Positions 26,701 through 38,320 of a stretch of 64,000 bases of DNA are shown here, piece by piece. Under the pieces are notes generated by a model, which saw nothing but the letters and a program-made list of their open reading frames with translations, did not search any database and was not told the DNA's origin. The position numbers and the translations under genes were made by a program. Location of the stretch: positions 877,316-941,315 of the forward strand of contig MNCI01000952.1 of the NCBI GenBank assembly GCA_015680685.1, in the 5' to 3' direction. Numbering within the stretch: position 1 is the stretch's first letter; each line of letters begins with the position of its first letter. The DNA comes from Gnetum montanum. Its lineage: Eukaryota > Streptophyta > Gnetopsida > Gnetales > Gnetaceae.

Positions 26701-27441
26701 AACCATTAGAACCCTTTGACATTTGGGGAATTGATTTTATGGGGCTAATTACACCAATGTCCAATGGAAAAGATTATATTATTTTTGTCACATGCACTTA
26801 TTTCAGACAATGGTACACACTTCATAGGAGAAACTTTTCGAAAATTAATGCAACGCTTAGGGGTTGAGCATAAATTGACTACACCATACCACCCCTAAGA
26901 AAACGGTCAAGAAAAAGTCACCAACAGGGAGATTACGAAGATATTGAGAAGAACCATTAGCAAGTTTAGGCGAGATTGGAGCACTAAACTAAACGATGCT
27001 CTTTGGGCATACCGCTCCACATGGAAACTCCCTACATGATACTCTCCCTATGAGTTAGTGTATGGTAAATTACCAATGCTTCCCATTCAAACTGACCTCC
27101 GTACACTACCCACAGCATGTGACCTCAACCTTGACCTTGATCTAGCACAGAAACAATGGTTAGTAACCCTTAACTTCCTAGATGAAAATCGATTAGCTGC
27201 CCTATCATCTAACGAATTTCACAAGGCCTTCAATAAATAATGTCATCACCTAAGAATTGGGAAAGTTAAATATCAACCAAGAGATAAGGTTCTCTACTAG
27301 AATCCCACACATGTGCCACAACATACTAAATTTCAAATACTATGGGAAGGACCTTATATTATTTATGCAACTTTTCCTTCAAGGACCATGACAATATACA
27401 AACTTGAGAGCCCGGATAAGAAACTTTTAGTCAAAGTGCAA
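23765..27441 (+). pseudogene. pol: Element E pol pseudogene (protease, RT, RNase H, integrase)
   Basis: Protease: 23963-24466 is an open 167-codon stretch with CKALLDSVSSVNLISQEMY, where the catalytic Gly of D-S/T-G is Val, and KGDFPIIMGRAWLS. RT: about 24719-25700, with KGGKWRVCIDFRLLN at 25112, MSFGLCNAPATFQ at 25340, and FMDNFSTYG near 25427, so the second catalytic Asp is Asn. RNase H: about 25850-26240, with HIMTNASNYALGAV where an Asp is expected before ASNYALGA. Integrase: 26436 onward, with HEGTYGGHY and CEHC of the zinc region intact. Compared with B, about 120 bp of the core is missing after GKDYIIFV, removing the first catalytic Asp. The C-terminus stops at the N (27442), and the PFHEPK tail is absent. 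Confidence 0.88.
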
Positions 27442-27442
27442 N

Positions 27443-29295
27443 ACTTTTCTTATTTTTGTTTTACACCATCGTTCATGTTTTTACTGTTTCTTTGTTTGCT
27501 TGATTTACTTTTATTCGTCATCTAATAAGTACTCATGATGGTGGATTGAATTATATCATATTGATTGCTAATGTTTGATTTTAACCTTTGAATTATGATG
27601 TTCATATTAAGGTATGGTTCTTTTGGTAAAATAGGCAATGAGTCCACGTCGTCCACTCATCCATACAACTCTATGGTCTCCTTTGGCTTGGAACTGTACA
27701 GTTCCCTTTTTCTAAGTAAACTTGTTAATGAATTGGTGGCCAAGCATTTTTCAAGCCAAGGAAATACTTAAAGAATGAAAAAGGTGTGACTTCAAGGGGA
27801 TTCGATGCATTGGTGTTGGTCATCCTCTTGGGTGCTTGGATGATTTTTCTTAGGTTTTCCGCCATTCTAACATTGTTCAAATATCAGGAAGCTGAGTGAA
27901 TAAAAATAAGTCTTTGCATGGTGTGGTTCTCACACATAAACAGCAAAAAGAAAAGAGAGAGAAAAAAGAGAGAAAGCTGAGAATTCAAAGCATACCCCTT
28001 AGACATAATAAAGTAATATGGGCCACAAGCATTGGTTATGGCACTAGAAAGACATGTTACCCATGCCTGAAGGTGCCCTCTAACTAAGGCCCTTTCTCAC
28101 TTCCTACTTCTCCATCTCACTCTCCTTGGGATGGTGGTCACTCTTTGTGGAAGAATTCTTGTTACCTCAAGAGGATGGATTGGCCAAGTGTATTAATGCA
28201 AGGTCACTAAATGTGGTTAGTTTGAGTCTAGATTTGGGATGAGTTCTACTTAGTTATCTTAACCATGAAATACACAAGGGGCTTTCCACAACCTTGTTCT
28301 TAGGATTCCATTCCATTCTCTCCTCTCCATCTTTCTTCCCATTTTCTACCTCATTGCCAATTTTATCATTAGTCTGTTCTAGGTTGATGCATTTTTTTTC
28401 TTTGCTAAATTCTTGTCGGTAAGTTTTTAACTCTTGCTTCCAAATGACATTCCTAGAGCCTACGGACTCTTTAGTTTGTGGGTTTGTTACGGCATAAAGG
28501 GCATGAGCCTGCATTGGGGAGGACCCATTGGCATTTCTTTTTGGTGCAATTGTTAACTTCTTTTCCTTAAACATTTCTTGCAATCAATCATTTCTTATTT
28601 CATCCCCATCCATGACATCCATTTTATTGGTGTTACCATTGATATTTTTCATCTTTCTTGTTCCTCATGTTTTTCCATCTTATAGCTACCGGAGGTTCGC
28701 TCTTAGTTGTGGTAGCCCTAGCACAAATTTTTCAATTTTTTCCATTTTACTAATTGCCTAACCCCTACACCTTAGGTAGTTTCCAGTGATAAATCTCCAA
28801 ACCAGTTTATGCCATAACCACAACTCAACTAATGCACTTCATATCGAGGCAAGGTATCAACTGCATTGTGGATTATCTATCCTTGCTCATTTGTGACTGT
28901 GTTGTGTTTGCAAATAGTGATCATACAAAAAATGGACTAGGCTTGGAGGAAGCACTCAGGATGGACTGGAACTAGAGCATTTACGAAAGGAGCAAGTTTG
29001 GTGGCATGGCTATGGATAAACAACGGAAGGCGCAATCTCAACATTGGCAGCAACACGCTCCATCTTCTTTCTCTCTCTCTTTTTCTCTTCACACAGCCAA
29101 ATAAACGCGTAGATGTCATTTATGTACAAGTGTTCACCACAATGGTCATGAACACTAATGTTGTAATATGCTTATTGATTCGTTCACTGGGCACGTTGAG
29201 TCTGTCATCCTATTCCACTATCAGTTGTCAATTATTCAATAATCCCATACCTTCCCAATATTTTGTAAGGAACTCAAGGACAAGTTTTCATTCAG
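27443..29295 (+). other. Element E 3' untranslated region with conserved blocks
   Basis: This is non-coding and matches the same region of B, F and G in short blocks: GTGTGACTTCAAGGGGATTC at 27786, the hairpin GGTGTGGTTCTC/GAGAA...CATACC at 27920-27996, CCCATGCCTGAAGG near 28060, CCTCTAACTAAGGCCCTTTC at about 28080, and GGGGAGGACCCATTGGCAT at 28516. The ORFs at 28254-28761 and 28998-29309 are not supported by anything beyond length. Confidence 0.7.
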
Positions 29296-29306
29296 TCGTG
29301 GGGGTA
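29296..29306 (+). promoter_or_regulatory. Element E polypurine tract
   Basis: GTCGTGGGGGTA-type sequence immediately before the 3' LTR, preceded by the shared AGTTTTCATTCA. Confidence 0.75.
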
Positions 29307-30413
29307 TGATGAAAGTAGTTACTCTACCAGTTATTCTAATTAATAGAGCAGTTACTCTAGTGGTTACTCTAGCAGTTATTCTAATTATTAGAGCAGTTAC
29401 TATAGTGGTTACTCTAGCAGTTACTCTGGTAGTTATTCTAATTATTAGCGTGGTTACTATAGTGGTTACTTTAGCAATTATTCTAATTATTAGAGCAGTT
29501 ACTCTAGCAGTTACTCTAATTATTAGAGTGGTTACTCTAGCGATTACTCTAGTAGTTATTCTAATTATTAGAGTGGTTACTTTAGCAGTTATTCTAATTA
29601 TTAGAGCAATTACTCTAATTATTAGAGTAGTTGCTCCCAAGCCTATAAATACAATGCCTAAGCACACAATTAGGCAGGAAGTCTTTTAGCAGTCAAGTAG
29701 CGAAACTCTTGTAGTCTGTTTGAAAGTTAGAGTATTTTCCAAGTGCCCATAGCAAGAGGTCTAAGTGTGAACAAATCTTTATTCGAGCATTGTGTACCTA
29801 AGCACACCTTATGTATGGCAATAAGACAAGCTCTTTGATTCATCCTTGCAACACTTGAGATTTGTTTTTTTACAAATTTCTTTTATTTTATTTTCTTATG
29901 CATTTATTTTATTTTATTTTATTGTATGCATTTTACATTTATGTTATTAGCACAGCAATTCATTTTAATCAATTAAGCAAATCGTTAAGTTACACAAGCA
30001 CGACCACTTCATGCATGCGTGTAACACTTGGTAACCTAGTAACGATTAGCATTTGGTAATCCCAGCAGTGTTGCACTAGTTTAGGATATGTATGGCAAGT
30101 AGGAACGGATGCTAGTGTTAGGATTAGTTAGAACTTAGTTAATGAGTAGTTAAGTTAAATTAGTCACTTAGTTACCTCTCTCCTTCCCTACTAGTGCAGG
30201 ACATAAAAACATAAAAGATATAAAAATCATATGTCTCAAGCTTACTTAACCATACAATCATGACATACAGGTAAACTTGGAAAGACAATGATCAACCAAC
30301 CCGTCCTTATTCCACAAGGGTGCATAACCACTTAGTCCTTGGAATTCGACCAGATCATGCATGAAACACTCGTATTCGTATGGTTGAGCATAGGGATACC
30401 TCATCGCTCATCA
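29307..30413 (+). repeat. Element E 3' LTR (1107 bp)
   Basis: It begins TGATGAAAGTAGTTACTC and ends TCATCGCTCATCA. U3 (29315-29640) has more of the 12-bp CTCTAG/TTCTAATT units than the 5' LTR, so the array length differs between the two LTRs. The TATA box CCTATAAATA is at about 29641. The 127- and 143-codon hydrophobic frames here are translations of the repeat and not proteins. Confidence 0.92.
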
Positions 30414-31845
30414 GCATTCAAATTTGTTTCTTCAATATTTTAAACTATATGTTTTGACTTTCTCACATACAAAATAATAAACACTTTACATATATTTTGG
30501 GTATCTAACATATACCTAATATTAAACAAAAACAATTTCTATATATTTTGCATTCATAAGGTATTTACCTTGACATGACATAAGGTAGGATTTGTAAATA
30601 AAGAAGAGGGAGGATTTGCTAGAAGTTAGAACACAAACTAGAGGTGAATTTTGTAGAAAAATAGAGGTAGGGTTTAAAGTCAAGGGTAATCCAAATTCAA
30701 AATGTGTGGAGGTGATCTTTAGATGCATTGAGGTTTAGGATGCAAATACACTTTTTCTTTTTCTTTTTTGGTTTTGGCATAAAGTTATGTCCTCAATAGA
30801 TTATTGAGACAGATGAAATTAACACAAAAGTTGTTGATTCCATCACATCAAGTAGTAACTACATTTGTAATGATTTTAATTCATCCTATGAAGAGGAAGC
30901 CAATGGGGCAGCCTCACCTTGTAATTAAGTTAAGCTACATTTTGACTTACATTAATAAATTAAAAGCCTTAATAATATAATGAATTTCTTTCATTTCAAT
31001 GAGGCAAAGGATCACTTTAGCTTTAAAAGATTTTTGCCCACGCTACATATTTTCGATTTTTTCCATTTCGATCTAACAATCGAAGAAAATCAAAATCGTA
31101 AACATAAACTTAAACATGTACTTTTCCTAGTCCATTTAATCCTGTGACACTCTACAAATTCATATTTTGCTTAATAAACATAGGATTCAACAAAACAAAA
31201 AAATCATATAAAAACACTACTGTTAGATTGTAATAATAATGACATCTATGTCTTATTCAACTTTATTGTTACCTACGGTAAAGAAAAAGATATATATAAT
31301 CCAAAATTTATTTACACTTCAATCATCATGCTCTTTGTTTCATTCTTTCTTTGTAAAATAATGATCCTCAAACAAAATCTATGTCCATTAAATCCATAGT
31401 TACCAAAAATGGGAAACAAGGTAATGTGACCACAACAACAACGTGATAGAAAATGGCAAGGTGAATGGTTATGTATAAGAAACAAGTTTAAAACAATATA
31501 TTGTAAAATAAGAAATCAGTGAAATTTTAATATTAAATTTTATTAAATGCCCAGCTTTCCATCATCACAAAGGACAAAAATTTAGATAATGGTAACTTTA
31601 TAACAAAGATCACAAAGCAACTTCATAACATGCTATTTAATAATTACAGGAGCTTTAATAGAAATCACAAAATACCTTCAGGTATATATTGTATACTATT
31701 TGATAATTAAAAAAAGCTTATTTTCATAAAAGAATCTTATCATTAACTTTCTAAAAGTGCTTTTTATTTTTAGTACTATCAAACATTTTCTCAAAATTAG
31801 AATCTAAAACTTCAATGGGAATGGGAAGGACATCATCTCCATTTT
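30414..31845. other. AT-rich intergenic stretch, no gene seen
   Basis: This segment follows element E and precedes the hAT relic. It is AT-rich with no reading frame of note. It may include the 3' flank or terminal region of the hAT element, but no terminal inverted repeat or 8-bp duplication was recognised. Confidence 0.5.
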
Positions 31846-31849
31846 TCAT

Positions 31850-33350
31850 AGATCTTACTTAATCCCATATTTGATGAGGACCTTATCAATAATCTAAAAA
31901 AGACTAAGATAATAACCTATTTTTTGAATACATATAATCTAAATCTTCAGCCTTTTTGATACCAAGTCTATTACATTTTATGGAGTGGATAAAGGCGTAT
32001 TCACTCCAATTTCTCTCATATGCAGATGCACTAGAGATCTATGCCATAAAAATTTTTTCAATTAACACTTTTAATACATAAAAATTGTGTAATATTTAAT
32101 CTTAATAAATCAAACATAAAAGTTTTCAAGTGTTTAAAAAGAACTTACTTGAGATAAAACATGAATTATTGTCTCTTTTAATAATGGAGTTTAAGCTCCA
32201 TATTGATTTCAAAATATAAAAGCATCCAATGTTTCACAATCATGATGTGAAAATTCCCCTTTTGATTTAATATTAATTCCATATTCTTTTTTTATCTTTG
32301 GATGATCTTCTCTAGTTGCAAAACAATGATCAAAGTAAATTTTCTAGCCTTTATTAACTTATTCATCCTTCCATGGTTTTTTATGAACCATTTTGAATTC
32401 AAAAGAAATCCAACTAAATGAAGTGGGGAATGAAGCATTCTCCATCTCTTTTCACTGCATTTCCACACTAACCACTTAGTGTATTAATCAAATGAAAAAG
32501 AATCATCATATAAAGCCTGCTACAAATTTGCTCTCATCTAATTGATTTTCTCAAATATTTCACTCATAGATGCAATATTACACATTACATGTAGTATTTT
32601 TAAGATTTTTTGAGGTATTATGTGACTTTATAAATATAATACCTTTTGGAGATGATGCAAGAATATCAATAAGTGGTTTATCCATTTGATAAAATAGACA
32701 CACATGTTATAGATCAACTATCCTTTATGTATCTTAGATTTTCTTCCACTCAAGATTTTTCTTCACTTAATAATGTTGTCCTAATCTTGTCATAACTAGG
32801 TGAAACATAACCTTTTGTTGTAGAATTTATCATTTATATAGCTTATTTTTAATAACAAGATCTAGCAATGTTAAAAGGTATGCCAACAGCATAAAAATGT
32901 TTTCCTATAGCTGCATCCACATTTTTTCTATTTGAAGCATCAAACATTTTCTCTATACTAGTGTTTAACATTGAAGGACAAGAATTTGTATGTATATTTG
33001 TAATTTTGTTTACAGACATCTTTTCAAAATGTTTGAGCTATCTTATGAGGTCTTCTCTTTCAAATTTTGGCATTCTTTTACATACCACAATTTTTTCTTT
33101 CTTTCCAATTCCAAGTAACTGATACCTAAGTTGTGTAATAGAACTACTTCTATTTATGTTGCAATAAGGACAAATCCATGATTTTCTTCCTAAGTTACTA
33201 TGGTTACCTTTAGAATAATTTCCTTTAATAGTAACTATGCTCCATAGCAATTTTTGCAAATCTCTCTTTAATGAATGATAATTTGATATCCCTTCATGTC
33301 CTTCTTCTTCTTCACATTTTTCAAAATGTTAATTGTCTTTTGCAGATGAC
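31850..33350 (-). pseudogene. hAT transposase relic with BED zinc finger
   Basis: Minus-strand signals lie in the right order. A start-like ATG near 33351 (MSSAKDN) is followed by a BED-type zinc-finger region at about 33060-33200, reading WICPYCNINRSSSITQLRYQ and VVCKRMPKFERED, where the His expected after RY is Gln. A DUF659-like stretch at about 32740-32930 has KHFYAVGIPFNIARS and YVSPSYDKIRTTLLSEE. The C-terminal hAT dimerisation region at about 31905-32040 reads SASAYERNWSEYAFIHSIK, then CNRLGIKKAEDLDYMYSK. hAT transposases cut and paste DNA. Stops and shifts between these islands show that this copy is dead. Only the 73-codon BED part remains as a long open frame. Confidence 0.8.
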
Positions 33351-33618
33351 ATTTTTGTGCACATTCATAATGGTAAAACTAAAAATTTAAAATTTCATAC
33401 CATATAAGATATAAGAAAGTATTATCAATAATAACTTCAAAAAATTATTAAAATACATAAACTATCCTCAAAAAACTAGAAAATATTTTAGTTGTCATGC
33501 ATTAAAAAAATACTTACTATGTACTCTTTGCTCAAGATAAAGGTCATCATCAAAATCTTGGAAATCGTAGAATATTACTTGCCCTCTTTTTTATAGTTAA
33601 TGATGTGAAAAATGATGG
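33351..33618. other. AT-rich spacer between hAT relic and element F
   Basis: About 270 bases of AT-rich sequence without a recognised gene. It ends at CATAG (33619-33623), the left target-site copy of element F. Confidence 0.4.
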
Positions 33619-33623
33619 CATAG

Positions 33624-35437
33624 TGATGAAACATCAATTGCCTGCATCAAAACAGCCACTTCGATGTGACCACATCGACATAACTGCTTCAAGGTAGCTG
33701 CTTTGAGGTAGTCACCTCAACGCAGCTACTTCAATGTAGTTGCTTCAAAGTAGCTACGTTGACACGATCCATCAATGCATGCAATGATGCATTGACATGG
33801 CCCCATCAATGCAATGTTTTTTTTCCTATAAATATGTGTGCTCCCGCCATGTATTGGCATTCTTTTGTCAATAGAGTAGTTGAACTCTTGCAATTTTATT
33901 CTATAGTCTTAGAGAAGAATTAGTGAGTGCCTACAATGTGGATCTGGGTCAATTGTATGGTGTCTTATTCAAGTGGTAATGTGCCTAGACACATTCCATG
34001 AAAAACAATAAGATCGAGATTCATTCTTATTCATTGTAGTACTTTGACTTAGATTAGATTTACTTTCCATGCAATTTATATTCCATGTACTTAATTAATA
34101 TTTATGTTTTCATGCATGTTGATGAAGCGCTAAACAGTTGATGCATCGACTCGGCAGTGTATACGGGGCCCCATCGACACATCCCTCCATGCGTCGACGT
34201 GGCCCCATTTACACAGAGCCTGTTTTAGCCTATAAATAAGTGGGCCTCCGACACACTTAGGTATCTTTTGGATTAATTGTAGGGAAGCTCTTGTAGTTTG
34301 TTTTTGTAGGAGTTAGACTATTTTCCCAAGTGCATGCTCACAGTGTGATGCTTGTAATTGTACGGAACCTTTATTCAAGTGTGACATGCTTGGACATGCA
34401 CAAGATCGATAATAAAGATAGAGATTACTTCATCATTGCAGCACTCACTTAGTTTTAATTATTTAATTGTTATTGTTATTTATTATTTTCTTAGTTAATA
34501 TTTCTTTACCATCATTTACTATTCTTGTTGTTAACTACGGAATGAGTATGACTTAATCACAAGCATTTAAGTGTGACTACTTGGTAACCCAATAGTGTAC
34601 CTAGGATCTACGCTTAGTAATCCCAGTAGTAGTCGTGCACAAGGTCCAAGATGTGTACGGATGATTAAGGAACGGATGCTCATCATACTTAGGCTAGCTT
34701 AGACTTCATTTCCTATTGCTTATTAGTTTAATCAAGACTATTTTCCATTGTCTCTAGGAGTAGCACTAGTTTAGAATCACATCATACACCTCACTCTGGA
34801 CTAAACCATACGTGACAAAGCAAATACTAGTCCAGGTGGGAAGACAGCGAACTGCGATCAACGTGTAACTATCTAGATACCACAACTAGCCTATCCACAA
34901 AGTTCGACCGAATCATGCGTGAACGCTCGTATTCGTATGGTTGAGTGTAGGGGTACCTCGCCACTTATCACATGTCAATGAATTGGTGGAATGAGTGCAA
35001 CTAGTTTCAAGCATAAACACATATTCGCTTGGTAATCCCAACAGTGTTATTACTTGCTTCACCTAGTAGAAGAGTGGTTGGTAATCCCAGTAGTGGATAC
35101 ATGGGTTCAAGACATGTACAGTAAGCTGGGAAAGGACACTCATCACCTGTAGGCTAGTTTAGACTTTACCTTCCATTGTTAATTAGTTTAAATAGTTGAT
35201 TTCTTTATTATCATTAGGAGTAGCATAAGGCGAAAACAACATCAAGAATGATATGCCTCCCTTTGGACTAAAGCATAGGTGACAAAGCTACCACTAGTCC
35301 AAGTGGGAAGACAATGAACTGCGATCAATGCTAACAATCTAGATGCACAACTAGTCCCATCCAAAAAATTCGACCGGATCATGTGTGAAAACTTGTGATT
35401 TGTATGGTTAGGTGTAGGGGGTACCCTTCACTTATCA
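33624..35437 (+). repeat. Element F 5' LTR, split by a nested solo LTR
   Basis: It starts TGATGAAACATCAATTGCC and ends CACTTATCA. The LTR is about 958 bp after removing the insertion 34120-34975. U3 (33660-33780) is an array of units around GTAGCTGCTTCAAG with internal inverted symmetry. The TATA box CCTATAAATA is at about 33826. The AATAAGA/TCTTATT hairpin is at 34007-34031. Confidence 0.9.
34120..34970 (+). mobile_element. Solo LTR (851 bp), same group as element I
   Basis: The sequence TGATGAAGCGC...CCACTTATCA is flanked on both sides by CATGT (34115-34119 and 34971-34975), a perfect 5-bp target duplication. The interrupted F LTR resumes with TCAATGAATTGG, matching the uninterrupted F 3' LTR near 40965. 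It resembles the element I LTR (minus strand, 58837-59660) from R to the end, including CTCACTTAG and CCTAGGATCT. Only one LTR is present, so the internal part was lost by LTR-LTR recombination. The TATA box is at about 34229. Confidence 0.93.
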
Positions 35438-35456
35438 TTGGTGTCATTGCCAAGGA
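35438..35456 (+). promoter_or_regulatory. Element F primer-binding site, tRNA-Asp type
   Basis: TTGGTGTCATTGCCAAGGA follows the LTR end. It matches the tRNA-Asp complement except for transitions. Confidence 0.75.
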
Positions 35457-35567
35457 TGGTGCTAGTTATCTAAATTATTTATATTATAGATGATTGCTAT
35501 AAAAGTATTAGCAATTTATCCTTTAGCAAGTGTTGATATTTTATTTTAAGTCATACATGTTAGAACA

Positions 35568-38320
35568 ATATCTTCTTCACATAGGACCAATAACACATCA
35601 TATGGTAAAAACATTCATTGGAGAACTAATAGGATCTACATTGAAAAGAATTAGAGTGAACAACCTCAAGTAAGGGTTTCATATGCTTATTTCCATCCTT
35701 ACTACATACAAGGACTACATTCAACTCGTATAGACAATCCTAGAGGAGATGGAGAAAGTTCTAGAATAATGAAGGCCTCAAGGCCTAAGGCCTCCTCTAA
35801 ATTTAGAAATGATACACCAAGGGATCATTGGAAGAACTATAGAAGCCATGGCAATTCTCCTAGTTCCTCATCTTTCTCTTCCTATTCAACATCTAGTTTT
35901 GACAAAGATGAACATAGGTATAGAGATAAAGCTCCACTATAGGATCAAAATAAAGATAGAAATCAAACCCAAGGGCAAAACCAAAGACATCAAAATGAGC
36001 ATAGATAAGATCCTCATAATCTAACAAATAGAAATATAGATTATCACCATGATGTATCTAGTACAAATGAACCCTTGTTGGCTACTAGGGACTTAACACA
36101 GATTAGAGAGGTAGTTCAAATATCCCAAAGGCATCAAAGGGATAGCCACATCAAATAGCTTATTATGAACAACATTCCTAAATTTAGTGGATCCACAACA
36201 TCATTTCCAAGCCTTCCATGATGCCTATGCCTTACAAAATATAGAACGTAAGTGGAAAAAGCTTAAGCTCTTCCCTAGGACACTAATAGACGAAGCTGGA
36301 AGTTATTATAGATCATTCGAACTAGATTCCATCCACTAGTCGTCCACAATGCTAAAGCTTTTCAACGAAAAAAACCAACCCTATCTGAGAGTATCCAACC
36401 TAACAAAACAAATCCAATGGTGGAAGCAAAAAAAATCATGAATCCTTGGATGTGGCCTTGGATAGATACTATTTGCTACTACATAGATGTCCTGACCATG
36501 ATTTCTCTCAAAAAGAGCAACTTTTCCACATCATAGATGTGTTGTGTAATCAAACGAGAGAGACCCTTGGGATTTATGCCCAAGGTTGATTATACAAATT
36601 AAAAGCCCATCAAATACAAAGGCTAATTGAGCATGTGGCAAAATAAGAAGAAGAGCTATGTAAAAAAGAGAATTTAGAGGAACATAACAAGGATCCAACT
36701 CTTCAAAAGAAAAGGATCCATATTTATGATAATGAAAAAGAGACAGCTCTCGATGAGGTGATTCCGCAACAAACCTTGCCAATACAAAAGTCTATTGATG
36801 AGCTTGAAGCAAGGCTAGATAAGATGTGGAAGTTGATGAATGACAAAGTTACAACTTATGTAAAAATCGTAGAGGAGAGAGTAATGCAAAACGAATTGAG
36901 TAATCAAAACAAGAGGAGGAAAAAGAACCAAGAAATAGCTAGGAGAACTTATCGGCAAAAGGGAAAATAGCTATAGAAGAAGAGGCTATAGACTCAACCA
37001 TAGAAGAGGATGATGGATGTGACATCTACCTATATGACCATCCAAAGGGTTATTACCTAGTCATGTTAGATCTACATGAGTATTGGGTTTTTGCATTGAA
37101 TCCCAAGTTCATACAAAAGCAAATGCCTAGGAAATTACCTTACTCACAAGGTAATTATAGATAGTCCTATAACCAACCGTACTATCCTAGTGGGACTTCT
37201 TATTAGCCTCAAAACCACTGTCAAATGTAGTGGCAAAACCCATAGTCATGGGGAAGGCCATCATCACACCAACACTACCCTTACTACCAATTGGACCTGT
37301 ATAGATATTACGTTCAACAACCTATTTTCCTGACTAGTTCTACTTCCTCTATCTCAAATCACTACTACCATTCTCCCAAATATCATCAACCGAAAACATC
37401 TTTTAATGGATCACCACATCATGCCTCTCATCCTCTATCATATCCTCAATATCCTCATACTTCCCTCCACCGCATGTCACCATCAACAACATATGAATAT
37501 TTGACACCACAACATCAATGAAAGAATGCCACTTGTGCTATGAACATACAATGATATGATAATGCTAGTAGATCTCAACCACAACCTTGGAAATGTCCTT
37601 TCTTTAGGGCAATTTCCTCACACAAGCACAAAACTCATAGACCTACTTGCGCATCAAAACTAGTATAAGGCCAATCTAGTGCAACACCCTTTCTAGATAG
37701 AATGATAAATGCAAAGGCCAACAACCATTACCACTCCAACACAAGACATAAATGATAAACCTATCATTGTGGAGAGACAAAAGAGTCCATGCATCACTAA
37801 TAATGATAAAGGGCATAGTTGTGGGCCAACAGTTTGAAATATTAACACAACCCCTATACTAACCCACCATGAAGTTTAGGTGCTAGTGTGTGAGCAAAAA
37901 CCAGTCTACGTAGTAGCCACTAGTCTAGAAGATACCTAGTGGCTTGAAAATGAGAATATAAAATTATTTTAAAGATGCATGGAAGGAATCGATCCACTTA
38001 TTAGTTCTAGACTTAAGAAAAAAAACCAAACATAGGACTAAGATGCATATATCTTACACTATAATTATACATCAAAAAAGGGTATTAAACATGAAGACCT
38101 AGGAATTAAAATAGAAAATCAAGAAGAAGAAGCAAACACATCTGGACCTTCCAAAACAAAAATACCTTCAAGTCCAAATAAAGATACGTCTTCGAATGAT
38201 CCAAACGAGACTATCACCAATGTTAGATGTGCTACCATGTGATTAATTAAATCAATAATAGTGATAGATGGAAAACCGGTGGTGTATAACCAAGGGATTA
38301 TGCAGTCCATCTCTTGAATG
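35568..38320 (+). pseudogene. gag: Element F gag pseudogene with short continuation
   Basis: The start codon at 35568 is ATA where G has ATG (43577). It is followed by the gag N-terminus with SSSHRTNN, a Ser-rich and Arg/Lys-rich region (35850-36010), and a core at about 36160-36660 with FPRTLIDEAGSYYRS. A coiled, charged segment lies at 36758-36970, a degraded Cys-His cluster at 37018-37053 (CDIYLYDHPKGY), and a Tyr/Pro/His-rich tail at 37291-37521. Protease core and all later pol domains are absent. After a short stretch with PVYVVAT (37900), which in E lies between protease and RT, there is a further 270 bp ending near 38310 that G lacks. Multiple stops are present. Confidence 0.75.

Larger units (their letters stand above)
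20276..30413 (+). mobile_element. Element E: complete Ty3/gypsy (Athila-like) retrotransposon
   Basis: This is a 10.1-kb element with a 5' LTR (20276-21302), tRNA-Asp-type primer site, gag, protease, RT, RNase H, integrase, long 3' untranslated region, polypurine tract and 3' LTR (29307-30413). It is flanked by ACATT (20271-20275) and GCATT (30414-30418), a 5-bp target duplication with one change. The LTRs share an unusual repetitive U3. Coding regions are broken, the RT active site is altered and the integrase core has an internal deletion. A single N at 27442 sits at an abrupt junction just before the end of pol. Confidence 0.92.

Noticed and set aside
29236-29689. Hydrophobic repetitive proteins of 127 and 143 residues
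   Set aside because: They are translations of the 12-bp U3 units in the E 3' LTR, open on both strands, and the frames straddle the polypurine tract.
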